A model generated the notes under the pieces. The model was given only the letters and a program-made list of their open reading frames with translations, searched no databases and was not told the DNA's origin. From Cristatella mucedo (taxonomy: Eukaryota; Bryozoa; Phylactolaemata; Cristatellidae), in NCBI GenBank assembly GCA_009760855.2, contig WPIO01000145.1:583001-647000 (forward strand): a DNA stretch of 64,000 bases, read 5' to 3'. Position 1 is the first letter of the stretch; each line of letters opens with the position of its first letter. Positions 12,301 to 23,490 of the stretch are shown here, piece after piece. The position numbers and the translations under genes were made by a program.

Positions 12301-13300
12301 GCAAGGTTCGACGCTACCAGGGCGCCCACCTGGAGAGAGTGCAGGCCTGTTATGCGACTCAGTAAGTACCGCAGCGTCGGCACCTTGGCGCTAGAAAGAC
12401 GCGCGAGGCTTCCGCATACTTAAATAACGAAATCTTTTGACGAGTGCGAATACGCAAGGGAAAAACCGTTGGGGGGCTAACTCCTCAGAAATAGCGAGTC
12501 GCATTTCTTTTTGATTGGTCACAGGTCACGCACAGACACATACGCAATGACCTCTGCTTTATCGAGCCTCCAGTTCGCCTCACCCTAATATAATATAATT
12601 CGTTTGTATGGCGCCCCAAGAGAACTTAATCTCTATTCAGGTGCTTCACATATGCCACGTGGCTCGAGCACACGATCTCGGTCATCAATTCTTAACCGCT
12701 AGGCCAAACCAGCGTCTTACATCCTCCCCCAACCGCTAAATCAACAGGGAATTCCCGAGGTTCCCACTGTACACTAATTCACCGAAAGCTCGGAGGAGGA
12801 GGCGTATGCACCCCCTCGAAACCCCGGAACTTAAATAAGCTGCCGTCAGATCGTGCGGTCCTGCAGCACGATTGCGTCAGGTTTTGTTATGAGGTCCACG
12901 TATTCACCACATCCACTGAATACGTCACGCCACTGATGTTCGTGCTGCTCCCGAGACCCTCCGTAACTGTCTATCAACTGCAAAGTCCCGCGATTAGGAA
13001 CTACTAGCTTGAGGCGGCTGAGCTTCGATTATGAATCGTGAGCTTGGCCGCTAGGTTTGCACTGAGAGCCGCTTACGAAAAAGCGGCGAGATAAGCCGAG
13101 GAGCGATTTATAATTGTGTAAGGAACGTTTTAAGTGAAGACACTCGACACACCTAACCTTCTAGTGGCCGGTTTCAGAGGGCTACCATTACCAAAACCGG
13201 CTTTGCCACCTCCTACTCGCCTAGGGCTTTGCAGGGGTAACCTCGAGCAGGCACCTTGGAGTCGCTGTCGCACCGGGTGTTGAGTGACGGCGAATGCGGA
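12300..13300. other. Gene-free stretch with old repeat debris
   Basis: A diverged minus-strand L2 tail lies at about 12585-12660. Next to it is a tRNA-like segment (12660-12715, minus) with box-A-like tggcctagcggttaaga and box-B-like gtgctcgagccac. Nothing else recognised. Confidence 0.45.
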
Positions 13301-13319
13301 GCCAAAACTCCAACATTCG

Positions 13320-14785
13320 ACAGACAAGCATTACAGATGCACAATCTAAAAATGCTAATAGCTACCGTCAACCATCTGCTTAACCGCTCCCGGGTTAGCT
13401 CCTTACCTAGCGATCGGTGTGGTGACCTAGCCGATAGCTTCTCTAGCTTCTTTGTCAGCAAGATAGAATACATAAATTCTAGCTGATTAAACAGCCTCTT
13501 TTTGTATAGCGACAGAAAAGCCTTAATGGCTATCACCACCGCTTGCAGTGGCGGTAAAGAATCGCCCACCACCGGAATCAAACCCACGACCTCGGGACCG
13601 AGGTCGTGAAAGCAAACGCCTTACCTAATGTGCCATCACGAAAAGATCAGAGTCCATTCCTAAGGTTACAGCATCCCATCAAGACATCCGTTTCCCGATT
13701 ACATCAACACAGGACTCTTGTCCATCAATTCTGTGCACTATCTCGATGTCAACATTCAAGACGGCCACGAGTGACCTTATCCTGAAATTTTTATCCCAGT
13801 TGTACCTTTGCTTTGACCTATCCCAGCCCTCGAGCACGTCGAATTGTTTCAACTCCCTTGCTGCATGTATTGATAACATCCGCACACGAAGGACAGCAAA
13901 CTTTCTTAAATTGAATGACGACGAAACCAACTTACTAGTTATGGCGAACCAAATGTGATTCAAAAATTAGAATGTTTAACGCCTGCATTCGGCTCCGCCA
14001 GCATATCTCCTGCTGAATCTCACGTAATCTAGGTGTCCTGTTCCAAAGTGACCTTTCATTAGACAACCATATCAGGTCTACAGTCAAGCCTGCCTACTTT
14101 CATCTACAAAACATGGTTTAAATTTGGGCTTGCTTGGACAGAGATATTACATCGAGACTGGTCCATGAATTTGTGATAGCCCTTCTCGACTTCCGTACTC
14201 ACTGCTTGCTGGTCTACCGGCGTGTGCAATCAGGCGCTCACAGTTGGTGCAATACTCTGCAGCTAGTTTTGTCTGTTGAGCGTTACGGTTGCTACATCCC
14301 ACCACTTCTCGCTGACATGCACTGGCTCCCCATCCAGCAGGGTATTGAATTCAAGGTTCTGCCACTTACTTGTAGGTCCTTTCATTCTCTAGCTCCGGCC
14401 CACATATATGAGAACTACTTCCCCACCAGGCGATGTACAACCTGCTGTTCTGACTAGAATCCTTTGGTCATACCTCGTACGAACCTCAAAACCATTGGAG
14501 ACCGTGCCTTTACTTACTATGCTCTCAAAGCCTGGAGCTCACTACCGACGCACGTCACATCGTCCTCTGCTATGACGACTTTTAAAAAGAAGCTTAAAAC
14601 GCACTTGTTTATTACAGCATTTGGTGAGTCGTCGTGATCTGTTCTTCGCGTGCAAGTACCTTCTTACACGGTTCCCGCTGCTGCTGAAGTTACCACCACA
14701 TTTTTGTAATGCTTTCTATACAGCATCTGTAAAGTGCCTAGAAAGAGATTCAGTTCTCTGAGGGTGCTATATAAATGAATTATCA
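13320..14785 (+). mobile_element. L2-type LINE copy, internally deleted, interrupted by a SINE
   Basis: Encodes broken L2 ORF2 pieces: the linker before RT (LADSFSSFFVSKIEYI), then after the SINE TSDLILKFLSQ joined by deletion to the LYLCFDLSQPSSTSN region. It continues through the C-terminal region (LLADMHWLPIQQGIEFKVL) to a standard tail (gtgcctagaaagagattcag). Several frameshifts and stops make it a pseudogene. Confidence 0.8.
13484..13643 (-). mobile_element. tRNA-derived SINE inside the L2 copy
   Basis: Minus-oriented copy with the cctcgggaccgagg hairpin, a reverse box B (tcaaacccac) and the aacagcctctttttgtatag end. It splits one L2 reading frame in two, so it inserted later. Confidence 0.85.
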
Positions 14786-15165
14786 TGCATGCGGTCGGCA
14801 TTTGCAAACGACAGGGTAAAGCACAAAGCACGAGTACGATGCAAAAAATATAATCGCACTTCTTTCATCAATGTTGTTACCGCGAGACCCCCCAGTTCGG
14901 ATAGTGGCAGAACGCGTGCAACGTGCAGAAATTAGATAGGGGCCAACTGACACTGCAGGTGACTTACCACTCGTGTACAACCTTCAATCAATGTGGCTGA
15001 GTCAGAGGCGCATTGCTAGCTTTCGGTCCCGAGGACAAAGCTACAAATGGCGCCCTCTTGTCAAAAATTGCCTCAAAATATCTCCACAACAGAAGAAATG
15101 CAAAAGACACACGCCAGCAGGCATATCAAGTCAAGAAATTTTTATTGACAAGGTAGCTATCACAG
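14786..15165. other. No feature recognised
   Basis: About 380 bases between an L2 tail and a hAT copy with no recognisable gene or repeat. Confidence 0.5.
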
Positions 15166-15169
15166 CTTT

Positions 15170-16650
15170 AATTTAGGGGTAATTTTTATGGCCTTGAACG
15201 TGGCCAATTGTTCCATTACAGTTTGAAAGTCAATGTTTTCCAGTTTTCTTTTTCTATGCTTAACAAGGCCAAATAAGCGAGTCGATCTTGCCCCACTGAT
15301 GCTATCAGATAAGTTAGGATTATCGACAGCATTTAGTGAGTGTTTGTGATTCCTCCTTCATGTGCATGTACCTGCTTACACTATGCCTGCTACGTACGGA
15401 TGTTACCACCAATCATTTGGTAATGCTTTCTAAACAGGATTTGTAAAGTGCCTGGAAAGAGATTCAGCTCTCTGATGGCACTATACAAATGTATTATTAT
15501 TACTATTCAGCTTCTTAAATGAACGTTCACAACTGGCAACTTATATAGCTTGGCGAGAAGAACTTTAAAGGCAACTCTCTCAAATAAGGTATTACATATT
15601 CTCCATTTCTGACAATGAAAGACATGAGTTACAGTGGTGTCTTGAGTGCCGAGTCGCGGTGTGTGTGTGGTAAGAAGCATTTTGCCGTCACGTATTTCGT
15701 TGAGCAGCTCTGTTCTACCAACGCCTAACAATAGAAACCTCCAAAATCTAAACACTGCTGGCGGAGTTTTGTCGGGTCAAGTACCTTCAAAAGCTTCTCA
15801 ACTTCAAACAAGAAACCAAATTTGGCATCACGATCTGTAAACAGGGAAAACCTAGTTGTAATTTTTTGACAGAGATAGTATAGGCTGTCTTTCGTTATTC
15901 TTGAAATATCCTCTGCCGAGGGACTAACACTTTGAGAGAGTTTTCCAGGCATCTGTGTCGTTCGGCGGATTATTAATTGAACTGCGACTCCCAAAAATTC
16001 GCATGACCTTTTGGCATCTACTAGTGATTCTTGTCACGGGTCTTCGGACTCTTAACCACTCAATTTCAAGAGAGTGGAGGTCACAGGATGCGTCTTTAAA
16101 GCTCCTCTTTGGATCCAGCAGTCATTTCTGAAAGCAGCGAATCTTCCTAAAGATTCTGTACCAAACTGGCAACAGAGCCAAAAAGTTAGTTCAAAATACA
16201 ATGTAAGAGACTGCCAGCTTCACTTCTTTTTTTCGAGTGCTCCATTCATGCCCTCATACAGTTGCTCCAAAAGACCTACAATGCTGTTCAGTCTATCATT
16301 GATAGCTTTCACAGCCTCCACTCTTGAATTCCACCTTGCGGCAGAGTCACGTTGGGCAGTGATGGCTAAGACTTTCTTCAGTTCTTCCCACCTTTGAGTT
16401 GATCTTGAAAATAATAAGAAACTGCTCTCTATTGTTCCAAAAAAGGTAATGGCAACGGAATCTCGACTTGCAGCATGAACTCCTGCCAGGTTCAAGCTAT
16501 GGTTATCATAGTTTACAAAAAATTCCTTCTCATATCTGGTGTTTCATCTTTTGGACACCTGAAAAGTGATCAGACATGACTGATGCGTTGTCGTAGCACA
16601 GCCAGTTTAGTAAGCATAGCTTGTGCGGTCTAATAGTGTCGGTGCTAAGC
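15170..16650 (-). pseudogene. hAT-superfamily transposase pseudogene, copy 1 (interrupted by L2)
   Basis: On the minus strand an open stretch at 16495-16220 reads NLAGVHAASRDSVAITFFG, then STQRWEELKKVLAIT and RWNSRVEAVKAIND. That pattern is typical of ZMYM1/DUF4371-like hAT transposases. Further left are remains of the C-terminal dimerisation region (about 15530-15560 and 15170-15320), split by an L2 tail. Frameshifts and stops abolish coding. Homology with copy 2 (22185-23490) runs to the gcaccgacac block near 16630. Confidence 0.75.
15323..15510 (+). mobile_element. L2 3' end fragment inserted in hAT copy 1
   Basis: Ends with agtgcctggaaagagattcagctctctgatggc and (ATT)n. It interrupts the hAT C-terminal region at a point where copy 2 is continuous. 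Confidence 0.75.
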
Positions 16651-16911
16651 CACTTAACACCAGCTCGACCCTTGACGCGGCGTGGCAAGCTGGATCATCA
16701 AACTACAAGCAACTCAGGCTCTGCACTCTGCTTCACCGACCAGCAGACCGCTACTCTAAGACGGCGGCAGTGGTCTGGCCCATGCCTTTTTTAATGACCA
16801 GGTCGTGTCATACATTAATCTCGTCCTTACGTAATCATGAATCGCGCTGCTCGTAACGCGGCAATTTAATGAGCGTTTCATGCGAAAACTCAACGGCCTA
16901 CGCTCATATAG

Positions 16912-17097
16912 CAGCGGTTCTCAACGTGTGGGTCGTGAACCCTTTGGAGGTCGAACAACCCTTTCACAGGGGTCTCGTAAGACCATCGGAAAACGCGAAT
17001 TCCACATTTCGCACACAATAATTTTATGGTTATGGGTCGTCACAACATGAGGAACTGTATTAAACGGTCGTGGCATTAGGAAGGTTGCAAACCACCG
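16912..17097 (+). mobile_element. SPIN/URR1-like hAT miniature element
   Basis: A 186-bp element with terminal inverted repeats (cagcggttctcaac at the left, ggttgcaaaccaccg at the right) flanked by near-identical 8-bp duplications (tcatatag / ccatatag). Internal blocks such as gggtcgtgaa, ccctttcacaggggtc, taagaccatcggaaaac, ataattttatggtt, cacaacatgaggaactgt and ggcattaggaaggttg match, from memory, the non-autonomous hAT family called SPIN or URR1 in rodents. It has no coding capacity. The family name needs an alignment; the hAT structure is directly visible. Confidence 0.75.
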
Positions 17098-17105
17098 CCA
17101 TATAG

Positions 17106-17995
17106 CTCATAGTCGTGGTTCCGCTGTCACGCTCATAGTTCCTAGTCGAGGGGGGCATAGCAGTTGACTGACGGGTTGCTATGGCGGGTCTCGGGAGCAG
17201 TGCGCACCGTGACGTAGCGTCGCCACTCCCGGACCCGCGTCTCTGCGTCTCTCCAACAGATCTCCAATGCACAGGAAGGAGCCCAAGTGTGAGCCTTGCA
17301 TCGCCAGACCAGGGTGTGCTTTGGTATGGGCGTTTTTAAGGTCATTTCGGACAGCCCAAAACTGTACCGACATGAGCCGTCGCAGTCAAAGTGCTTGGAA
17401 AGAGACTTGCTTTTCTTAGGACCCTACGAAATCGACAGTTTATTTATAAAATATTAAGATAGAAGGAAGTTACCAAGGAAGCAATTTTCATGCTAATGGA
17501 AGGCTTGTCACTCACTAGCTTACTTAAGGTGGTAGACGGGCTAGTACTATTAAGGCTGGTCGCTAACTCGTGTACAGTAGCAGACGTGTTACCACTACCG
17601 CCGAGGATTTACTAACATTACTAGCGGTACAATACCATTTGGCAGATGGGCTGTGCGGAGAGGGAGCGGCCGGGCCGGAAGCCGCAGCCCCCTCGAACGC
17701 GTCTTGCCAGGCAGGCCTTGCGATTGGCAGACGGTCTGAAGCTGGCGGCGAAAGCCGAATGAATCAGCGGCGAAAGCCGAATGAGTCAGCGGGGACGCTC
17801 GCCGTGACCTTTGCAGTCAGAGCGTGCGTTAGCGAATGCGCGACAGCTCGAAGGCCGATCGAAGACTGACGAAAGCATCGCGAACATGCTAGGCTGCAGC
17901 CCTCATAAGTTATGAGAATAATGTCCTCCTGCCCCGTGGCTAATGCCACAATCGACCTTAAAACTCCTCGAACTTCTAGCACGCATCAGTCTTTT
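17106..17995. other. No gene; small direct repeat
   Basis: Two adjacent copies of cggcgaaagccgaatgartcag lie near 17746-17790. Open frames at 17060-17373 (minus) and 17570-17869 (plus) show no family or splice evidence. Confidence 0.45.
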
Positions 17996-17997
17996 AT

Positions 17998-18432
17998 CAT
18001 AATAATAATAATACACTTCTTAAAGCGACCTCAGATAACTCAATCTCTTTCTAGGCGTTTAAATTTGCTGCAAAGGAAACACGATCGAATGGTGAGTGGT
18101 ATCATACCCGACAAACAACACGGTTAGGGGGTGGCATGCACAGGGTCAGTATGCAAGTGTGGTTAGTGGCAGCATGCACAGTCAGCACGCATAAGCACAT
18201 AAAGGACGAATCGCGTGGACCCAATAAATTCTGTCATAAATAGGTGTTTTAAAGTTCCTTTTAACTGTGGTCAAGTCAGGGGACGTTGTGACGAAAGTCG
18301 GAAGTGAGTTCTAGGCTTTGGGAGCATACGAACTAAAGGCACGGTCTCCAAAGGATTTGAAGTTTATACGAGGTAAGGGTTGGTATATTTCGAAAAGCGG
18401 GTGGTACGATGCTTAGCCTGGTGGGGAGTAGA
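17998..18432 (-). mobile_element. L2 LINE 3' fragment
   Basis: (AAT)n, then the inverted L2 tail and the end of ORF2 in reverse: inverted FGDRAF region near 18340, caggctttggga-type block, and a block near 18400 matching the QAKHRTTRFSE region. Confidence 0.85.
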
Positions 18433-18723
18433 TTTGGCTCCGAAAAGTTACCGAACAGTACCTGCGAATCTCACACCACCACCCGATTGCCTGTATATCG
18501 GGTTTGTAACCCGTTTCTTGGAATTATTTCCCGTGGGCCTACATTGACGTGTTGCTTCTACCCTGCTTGTATCCTGTTTCGGCCTTCCTATTTTTAGGAA
18601 ATTTTAACGGTCAACTTCCCCTAAATCTTCCTTACTATTCGGTTTGCCCTCTGAGTGATCGTGCGAAAATTGCTGTTGTTGCACTGGGGCAGCTCTCAGC
18701 TTAGCTGCGATGGGAGCCCTTAC

Positions 18724-18961
18724 CTTAATGGGGTCGACTAGGGCGCCTAGTATAGACCCAGCTCCTGATCCACCTAGCTCAGGTTAGAATAGAGCTCTAT
18801 GCAAGCGATGCGGTTAGGAGATGGAGCGACTAATGTGCTTGCCTTAGTGGGTTCGACTAGGACACTTTCTATAGGCCCGGCTTCTGGTCCACCCGCTAAA
18901 GTTAGAATGAAGCCTGGTGCAGACGATGCGGTCAGGATGAGCACCGACTAATGTGCTGAAG
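18724..18961. repeat. Two-copy tandem repeat, ~119-bp unit
   Basis: Units start at 18724 and 18843. Both contain cttartgggktcgactagg, a tatagrccc block, gttagaat, gatgcggt and cgactaatgtgct. They are diverged (roughly three quarters identical by eye). Function unknown. Confidence 0.75.
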
Positions 18962-20280
18962 TAGAAATAGCAGCTACGGCGCGAGGCCAGGAGTTTAGAG
19001 AAGAGAGGATATAATGGACGATTGACAGCTGCACGGTTACATTGTTACGAATATAGGAAATGGCCCTCAGCGATGCACCTCCCAGGGAATTTTAACCTAC
19101 CGCGACTGCTTTTATTGTTCGCCGCCTAATTTTCTGATTTTCATTAAGCTGGTAGTTTTCCATAACCAAGAACTCTCGCGGAACGCTTCGATGGTTGCGT
19201 CGCTCGAGTGCCACGCTTTTCAAAGCAATGAACGTGTGGCCTTCACGGCACCTACGATCGGTCGCTAGTTCAGCCTTGCCTGAGTCTTAGGCAAGAATTA
19301 GAGCGACGCTGAGCTTCTGAGACTCGGCTAAGTATTTCCTGTCTTTTACCAACCCACCACAGCCGTCTTGGTGACCTATGCGACAAAGACTCATGCAGGA
19401 CAGTAGCACGAAGGAAGCAAGACTCACCGTGTAAACGCGGCTTTTGAATTGTCCGTGTAGATAAAAGTGGCTTTATTCAAAAGCAACTACAAACGCATAC
19501 GAAGATGCGGCAGTAAGCTAGCCATACTTTTTATACCCGCTAAGGACATGAAGGTGGCAGAACGCTCTAGAACGAGCTGGTACGCAACAGCACAGCTCAA
19601 ACCCACCTAGCGACACATCCTGCCGGTGACGTAACAGGAAAAGCCCAGCCTCTTTCCGACCCAAACATCCGGACGGTAGCGGTCCTGTCGTAATCCAACG
19701 CACTGACGGCGCAGTCATTTCTCTTAGCATCCCGAAGACAGCGCCTGCCCAGTACTGCTAATAGATCCAATGAGTATAGTTTAATAAATTAGCCTTCAAA
19801 CGGAACTAGTATACTCGGGAAGACGCCACGCTTTACACGGGCCCAGTTTACCGAAGATGGCTAGCTGATGGAGACGGACTCGAGGGGAATCCGCCCGCGA
19901 CGTGTGGCGGAGCCAGAGGCGTAGCAAGAGGTGGGCAGGGGAGCGAATAACCCCGGGCGCCAAGGCTATGGGGGGCACTAAAGGAAAAATTGATTTCTCA
20001 TTTTTTTTGAAAATTTCATGTGAGAATACCAATCTTGATTTTTAAACAAGTCCTTGTTTCAATGGACTGACTATTGCTTGCTGAGCTAGTTAAGCATATT
20101 TACAGACTAAAACCATGCTGTAATTTGACGCTCTGGCCGCAGACACGTGACGACACGAAAATACCGAAGGGGCTTTAACTATCGAGTATTCGGCTGGCGC
20201 TCGCAGCGAAACTAGCACACGGCTGTTCACCTCTCCGTTCTTGTTTCAACTGCCCTTGTAGCACAGCGCCGGCCTGACTC
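18962..20280. other. No gene recognised
   Basis: Nothing convincing on either strand. Around 19913-20000 is agaggcgtagcaagaggtgggc followed by ccccgggcgcc, a style often seen at ends of hAT-type elements, but no matching inverted end was found. Confidence 0.4.
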
Positions 20281-22184
20281 AGTTTTAGAGCGCATGCGAA
20301 TTTCTCAGCAGTAAATACCTCTGTTCTAGAGCAAGAGGACGCAGCCATCGTAGTAGGGCAACGAGGTGATTGATATTGGCTGGCCTGTCAACCCTATAGT
20401 CCCTGCTAGCAATTTGAGAATAGGGCAACGCTTGCCGAAGGTCGCTGTCGCCGCCAGCCAACCTAGATTTGGTGGACGGTTTCCGTGAGAACAAAAGAAG
20501 ACGGTGGAGAGCATCTGCGTTCTTGAGCGGTGAGTAAGAGGTCGCTGAGGTGATTGATATTGGCTGGGTTGTCAACCCCATTGTCCAGCTAGTTATATAA
20601 TTGTAACCGAGTTCCAGGGGTCAGAGGCTAATTTCCGCCAAACCCCGCCGTACTCAGGCAACGCTGCCGCTCGCCATGCCGCCGAGCTAGGGTAAGACGA
20701 GCGGCCGTCAGGGTAAACCTCTTTATAATAACGTATGCGCCAACAACACTAGGGGAACTTAACAAGTCTACAGGGAGGGTCCTAAACAAAGCACACTATC
20801 GGGACGCAAGATGACGCAGCAAGCGCCAACAAACGTGTCAGTTGGTCAGTCGGCTTCCGCAGTCCTGTCGTTGTACCGACTCCGAATCCAACAGTACGAG
20901 CGTACGCCGTCCAAAACCCGGCTGGCTGAGTAACTGCTTGGCTAGTCCGAGTCGACAACTACCACAGTCGTGAGCTTCCACAGAAAAACGCCAACACATG
21001 GGGGGGGGGTCACGAACACGCTATACGGGGAACGCGGAATATACAAGTCTAAACAACGAGCGAGCTATCCAGCTCCGCTCGGGCCTTGGGTACTCGTTCC
21101 CTTGCGTGCGTGGCAGCATCGCCGGAGCACGCCTGCACGAATCCAGGTGCATAACTCGGCGAGACCGCGAGCCTCCAGCACCAGGACTACTGGACTAACT
21201 TGGCCAACTTCTCGTACCCAAGAGCCCCGGCGACCTCACGTCATCGCACACGCCGTAGGGTCCCACCCCGGCCTAGCCGGTGACCCTTACCCTCATTATA
21301 GCCGCCGGGTCCCAGCCAACCGAACCTAGCCTGGGTACATAATAGTAGGGCGACGCTCGCTAGAAGCCTCTTCTTCATCTTTCCGGCTCCGTCTCGACGC
21401 CGTCGCTGGTAGTTGCCGGACTAGTTTATCTGAAAGCAATGGAGGAGGGTGGGCTGTTCACCTGTGATTGAGGGACAGGACGGGACAGCGACAGGAGGAT
21501 TCGGTGGACGCCGCCGAATCCGGTCGTATAGCACTCGAGATCGCATTTTGTGTTTCTTCTGCGTTTTCTGGGTGTGCACGTGCCCTTGGTCCCACCAAGA
21601 GTGCTTGGTGTAGTGTGCGAGGCTTTCCTGCCTGCACGGTGGAAGCGGAGCCCTAGCTCTCCAGTCTCAGGGTCGAGGCTCCGGTTCGGGCTCCTCGTCT
21701 TATTTGGGTCGTTCCCCACAATAGACGCAGGTAGTAGCCTAAGTGCGGGGACGTATTCCCTCCGCAAGAGTGCTTGTGCTGTTGAGAGCGTGCGAGGAGT
21801 GTGGAGATAAAACTGAGCTAGACGCGCAGCGACTATGTGCGCTTGCGAATAAAGCTCAGTAAAATCCCCAATTTGTGCGTCTCGCTTTCCAGTTCACGCC
21901 GGCCGTGGACTCACGACCACCTTTAGTAACGGTGAGTAGGTCAGCGCCAGAAATGCTCGTTTCGTGGCGGGCTGCTTATTGTGCGTAGACGCGAACCGAA
22001 CGGCATTAGGCGCTAGGTTACGCCGCTAGGTAAGCGGCAGATTAAGCCTAACCCACCGATCCTACGGCGTTACACCCTACCCGTCCGCTCGCACCATCCT
22101 GCGTGACGCAGGTGTGCTGCGTCACGCCAAGAGCGAGCCCGGCAGCTACGCCGAGTCAAGGACGAGCCAGCATACAGTGCCTGA
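20281..22184. other. No gene; short direct repeats and a possible LTR-like segment
   Basis: A ~35-bp direct repeat containing gaggtgattgatattggctg occurs at about 20363 and 20546. Between about 21455 and 21920 is an LTR-like segment with TG near its start and aataaa at 21848-21853; no partner LTR or primer-binding site was found. Open frames here have no family support. Confidence 0.35.
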
Positions 22185-23490
22185 GCACCGACACACTATT
22201 AGACCACACAAGCAATGCTTACCAAACTAGCTGTGCTACGTCAACGCATTAGTCATGTCTGATCACTTTTCAGGTGTCCAAAAGATGAAACACTCCAGAT
22301 ATGAGAAGGAATTTTTTGTAAACTAAGAGCCGTGATGGCACACTAGGTAAGGCGGTTGCCTTCACGACCTCGGTCCCGAGGTCGTGGGTTCGCTTCCTGC
22401 GGTTGGCGATCCATTATCGCCACAGCAAGTGGTGGTGATAGCCGTAAAGGCTCTTCTGTCGCTATACAAAAAGAGGCTGTTAAATCAGCTAGGATAACCA
22501 TAGCTTGAACATGGCAGGAGTTCATGCTGCAAGTCGAGATTCCGTTGCCATTACCTTTTTTGGAACAATAGAGAGCAGTTTCTTATTATTTTCAAGATCA
22601 ACTCAAAGGTGGGAAGAACTGAAGAAAGTCTTAGCCATCAACGTGACTCTGCCGCAAGGTGGAATTCAAGAGTGGAGGCTGTGAAAGCTATCAATGATAG
22701 ACTGAACAGCATTGTAGGTCTTTTGGAGCAACTGTATGAGGGCACGAATGGAGCACTCGAAAAAAAGAAGTGAAGCTGGCAGTCTCTTACATTGTATTTT
22801 GAACTAACTTTTTGGCTCTGTTGCCAGTTTGGTACAGCATCTTTAGGAAGATTCGCTGCTTTCAGAAATGACTGCTGGATCCAAAGAGGAGCTTTAAAGA
22901 CGCATCCTGTGACCTCCACTCTCTTGAGATTAGGTGGTCAAGACTTCAAGAAGACCAGTGCTAAGAATCCCCACTAGATGTCAAAAGGAAGATGTGAATT
23001 GTGGGATTTTGCTGTGGTTGCAGTGGCCAATTTTGGTTTCTCGTTGGAAGTTGAGAAGCTTTTGAAGACACTTGACCAGATACAATTCCGCCAGCGATGT
23101 CTAGATCTTGTAGGCTTCTATTATTCAGACATTGATGGAACAGGGCTGTACAGCTATATACGTGATTGTGAAATGCTTCTTGCCATACTAACGACTCGGC
23201 ACTAAAGCCACCAGTGGAACTCACGTCTTTCATCATCAGTTTTGGAGAGGATGTGTTTCCTAATTTGAGAGTTGCCTTGCAAGTTCTTCTCACCATAGCT
23301 GTATCAGTTGCCAGTTGCGAACGTTACTTTAGCAAGCCGAAGATAATCTTGTCATATCTGAGAGCATCATTGGGACAAGATTGACTCTCCATTTGCCTTG
23401 TTAAGCACGGAGAAAGAAATACCGAAAAATATTAACTTTCACACTGAAATAGACCAGTTTGCCACGTTCAACGCCAAAAAATAACCCCTA
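22185..23490 (+). pseudogene. hAT-superfamily transposase pseudogene, copy 2 (interrupted by SINE)
   Basis: Same element as copy 1 in opposite orientation. It reads MAGVHAASRDSVAITFFG and STQRWEELKKVLAI, then frameshifts where copy 1 has about 7 more bases (near 22640). Near 23300-23400 it keeps the hAT C-terminal dimerisation motif, VASCERYFSKPKIILSYLRAS. Both copies share the stop and frame break just after GALEKKK (near 22770), so they descend from an already defective parent. Confidence 0.8.
22328..22497 (+). mobile_element. tRNA-derived SINE, near-complete, inside hAT copy 2
   Basis: Starts gagccgtgatggcacactagg (box A), has the hairpin cacgacctcgg-tc-ccgaggtcgtg, box B ggttcgcttcc, body tggtggtgatagccg and end gaggctgttaaatcagct. 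Hat copy 1 gives the empty site (gtaaactatgataacc). Confidence 0.9.

Noticed and set aside
12660-12715. Possible tRNA gene on the minus strand
   Set aside because: Boxes A and B are recognisable but the arms do not pair into a full cloverleaf by eye; more likely SINE debris.
16074-16397. 107-codon plus-strand frame (also 22638-22919 minus)
   Set aside because: Antisense of the hAT transposase pseudogene; its appearing twice only reflects the two copies.
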